Below are positions 63,996 through 64,000 of a stretch of 64,000 nucleotides of DNA, piece after piece. Source of the DNA: an uncultured Peptococcaceae bacterium (lineage in GTDB: Bacteria > Bacillota > Peptococcia > Peptococcales > Peptococcaceae). The stretch's first letter is position 1, and each line of letters starts with the position of its first letter. The translations under genes were made by a program, and so were the position numbers. The stretch is taken from contig URZX01000008.1 in NCBI GenBank assembly GCA_900552455.1, positions 23,858 to 87,857 on the forward strand. The letters run 5' to 3'. The notes beneath the pieces were generated by a model that worked only from the letters and a program-made list of their open reading frames with translations, had not been told where the DNA came from and searched no databases.

Positions 63996-64000
63996 CATTT

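Overview
The window looks like a chromosomal segment of an anaerobic member of the Bacillota (Firmicutes) with fairly high GC. The lineage evidence is ribosomal protein L27 with a cleavable N-terminal extension beside the Prp protease, a YtoI-type CBS/HotDog regulator upstream of dnaE, pepP-efp linkage, PepV, and Bacillota-type ribosomal and riboswitch leaders. Anaerobic life is indicated by an [FeFe]-hydrogenase, a glycyl radical enzyme with its activase, and a SufBC-like minimal Fe-S system. The class (Clostridia or Negativicutes) cannot be settled from this sequence alone. I see no rRNA, tRNA, insertion sequence, prophage or CRISPR array.

Region 1-24.3 kb is mostly housekeeping. It holds the rplU-prp-rpmA operon with an L21-type leader; a membrane-anchored MutS-like ATPase overlapping obgE; ilvE and a flavodoxin; an ABC/FtsX exporter; a secreted DUF1002 protein with a repeat tail; a preQ1-I riboswitch-controlled ECF S component preceded by an 18-codon upstream ORF; AI-2E permease, PepV, a sirtuin lacking the catalytic His, recG, HAD phosphatase, coaD, dnaE and a YtoI-like regulator.

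Region 23.3-32.4 kb is one long leftward operon. It encodes a type IV pilus/type II secretion-like machine (GspE, GspF, four prepilins, GspL-like, GspM-like and GspK/PilX-like proteins), followed by pepP, efp and a Zn-ribbon protein. Region 32.6-41.1 kb holds a MarR-regulated SufC-SufB pair, thioredoxin, two small conserved proteins, a probable phosphonoalcohol pair (nucleotidyltransferase plus phosphonoacetaldehyde-reductase-like dehydrogenase), a DUF3796-DUF3796-XRE operon with its operator, pirin, and a TetR gene divergent from a helical stress-like protein.

Region 41.1-51 kb holds a yjdF (azaaromatic) riboswitch with yjdF, an AlbA-domain regulator, an EamA permease, a glycyl radical enzyme whose active-site Glu is replaced by Val, its activase, a flavin reductase, and a DHA2 efflux pump whose MarR regulator has lost its start codon and reading frame. 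Region 51-64 kb begins with a NuoF-tail/GltD-like fusion overlapping a four-accessory-cluster [FeFe]-hydrogenase. It continues with a NitT/TauT-type ABC importer, a hydrolase, DegV, a MalY/PatB beta-lyase, a GtrII-like membrane protein and a small XRE-like regulator.

The most interesting systems are the fused NAD(P)H/hydrogenase pair, the atypical glycyl radical enzyme, the preQ1 riboswitch/upstream-ORF/S-component arrangement, the pilus operon with Ala rather than Gly at three prepilin cleavage sites, and the His-less sirtuin.
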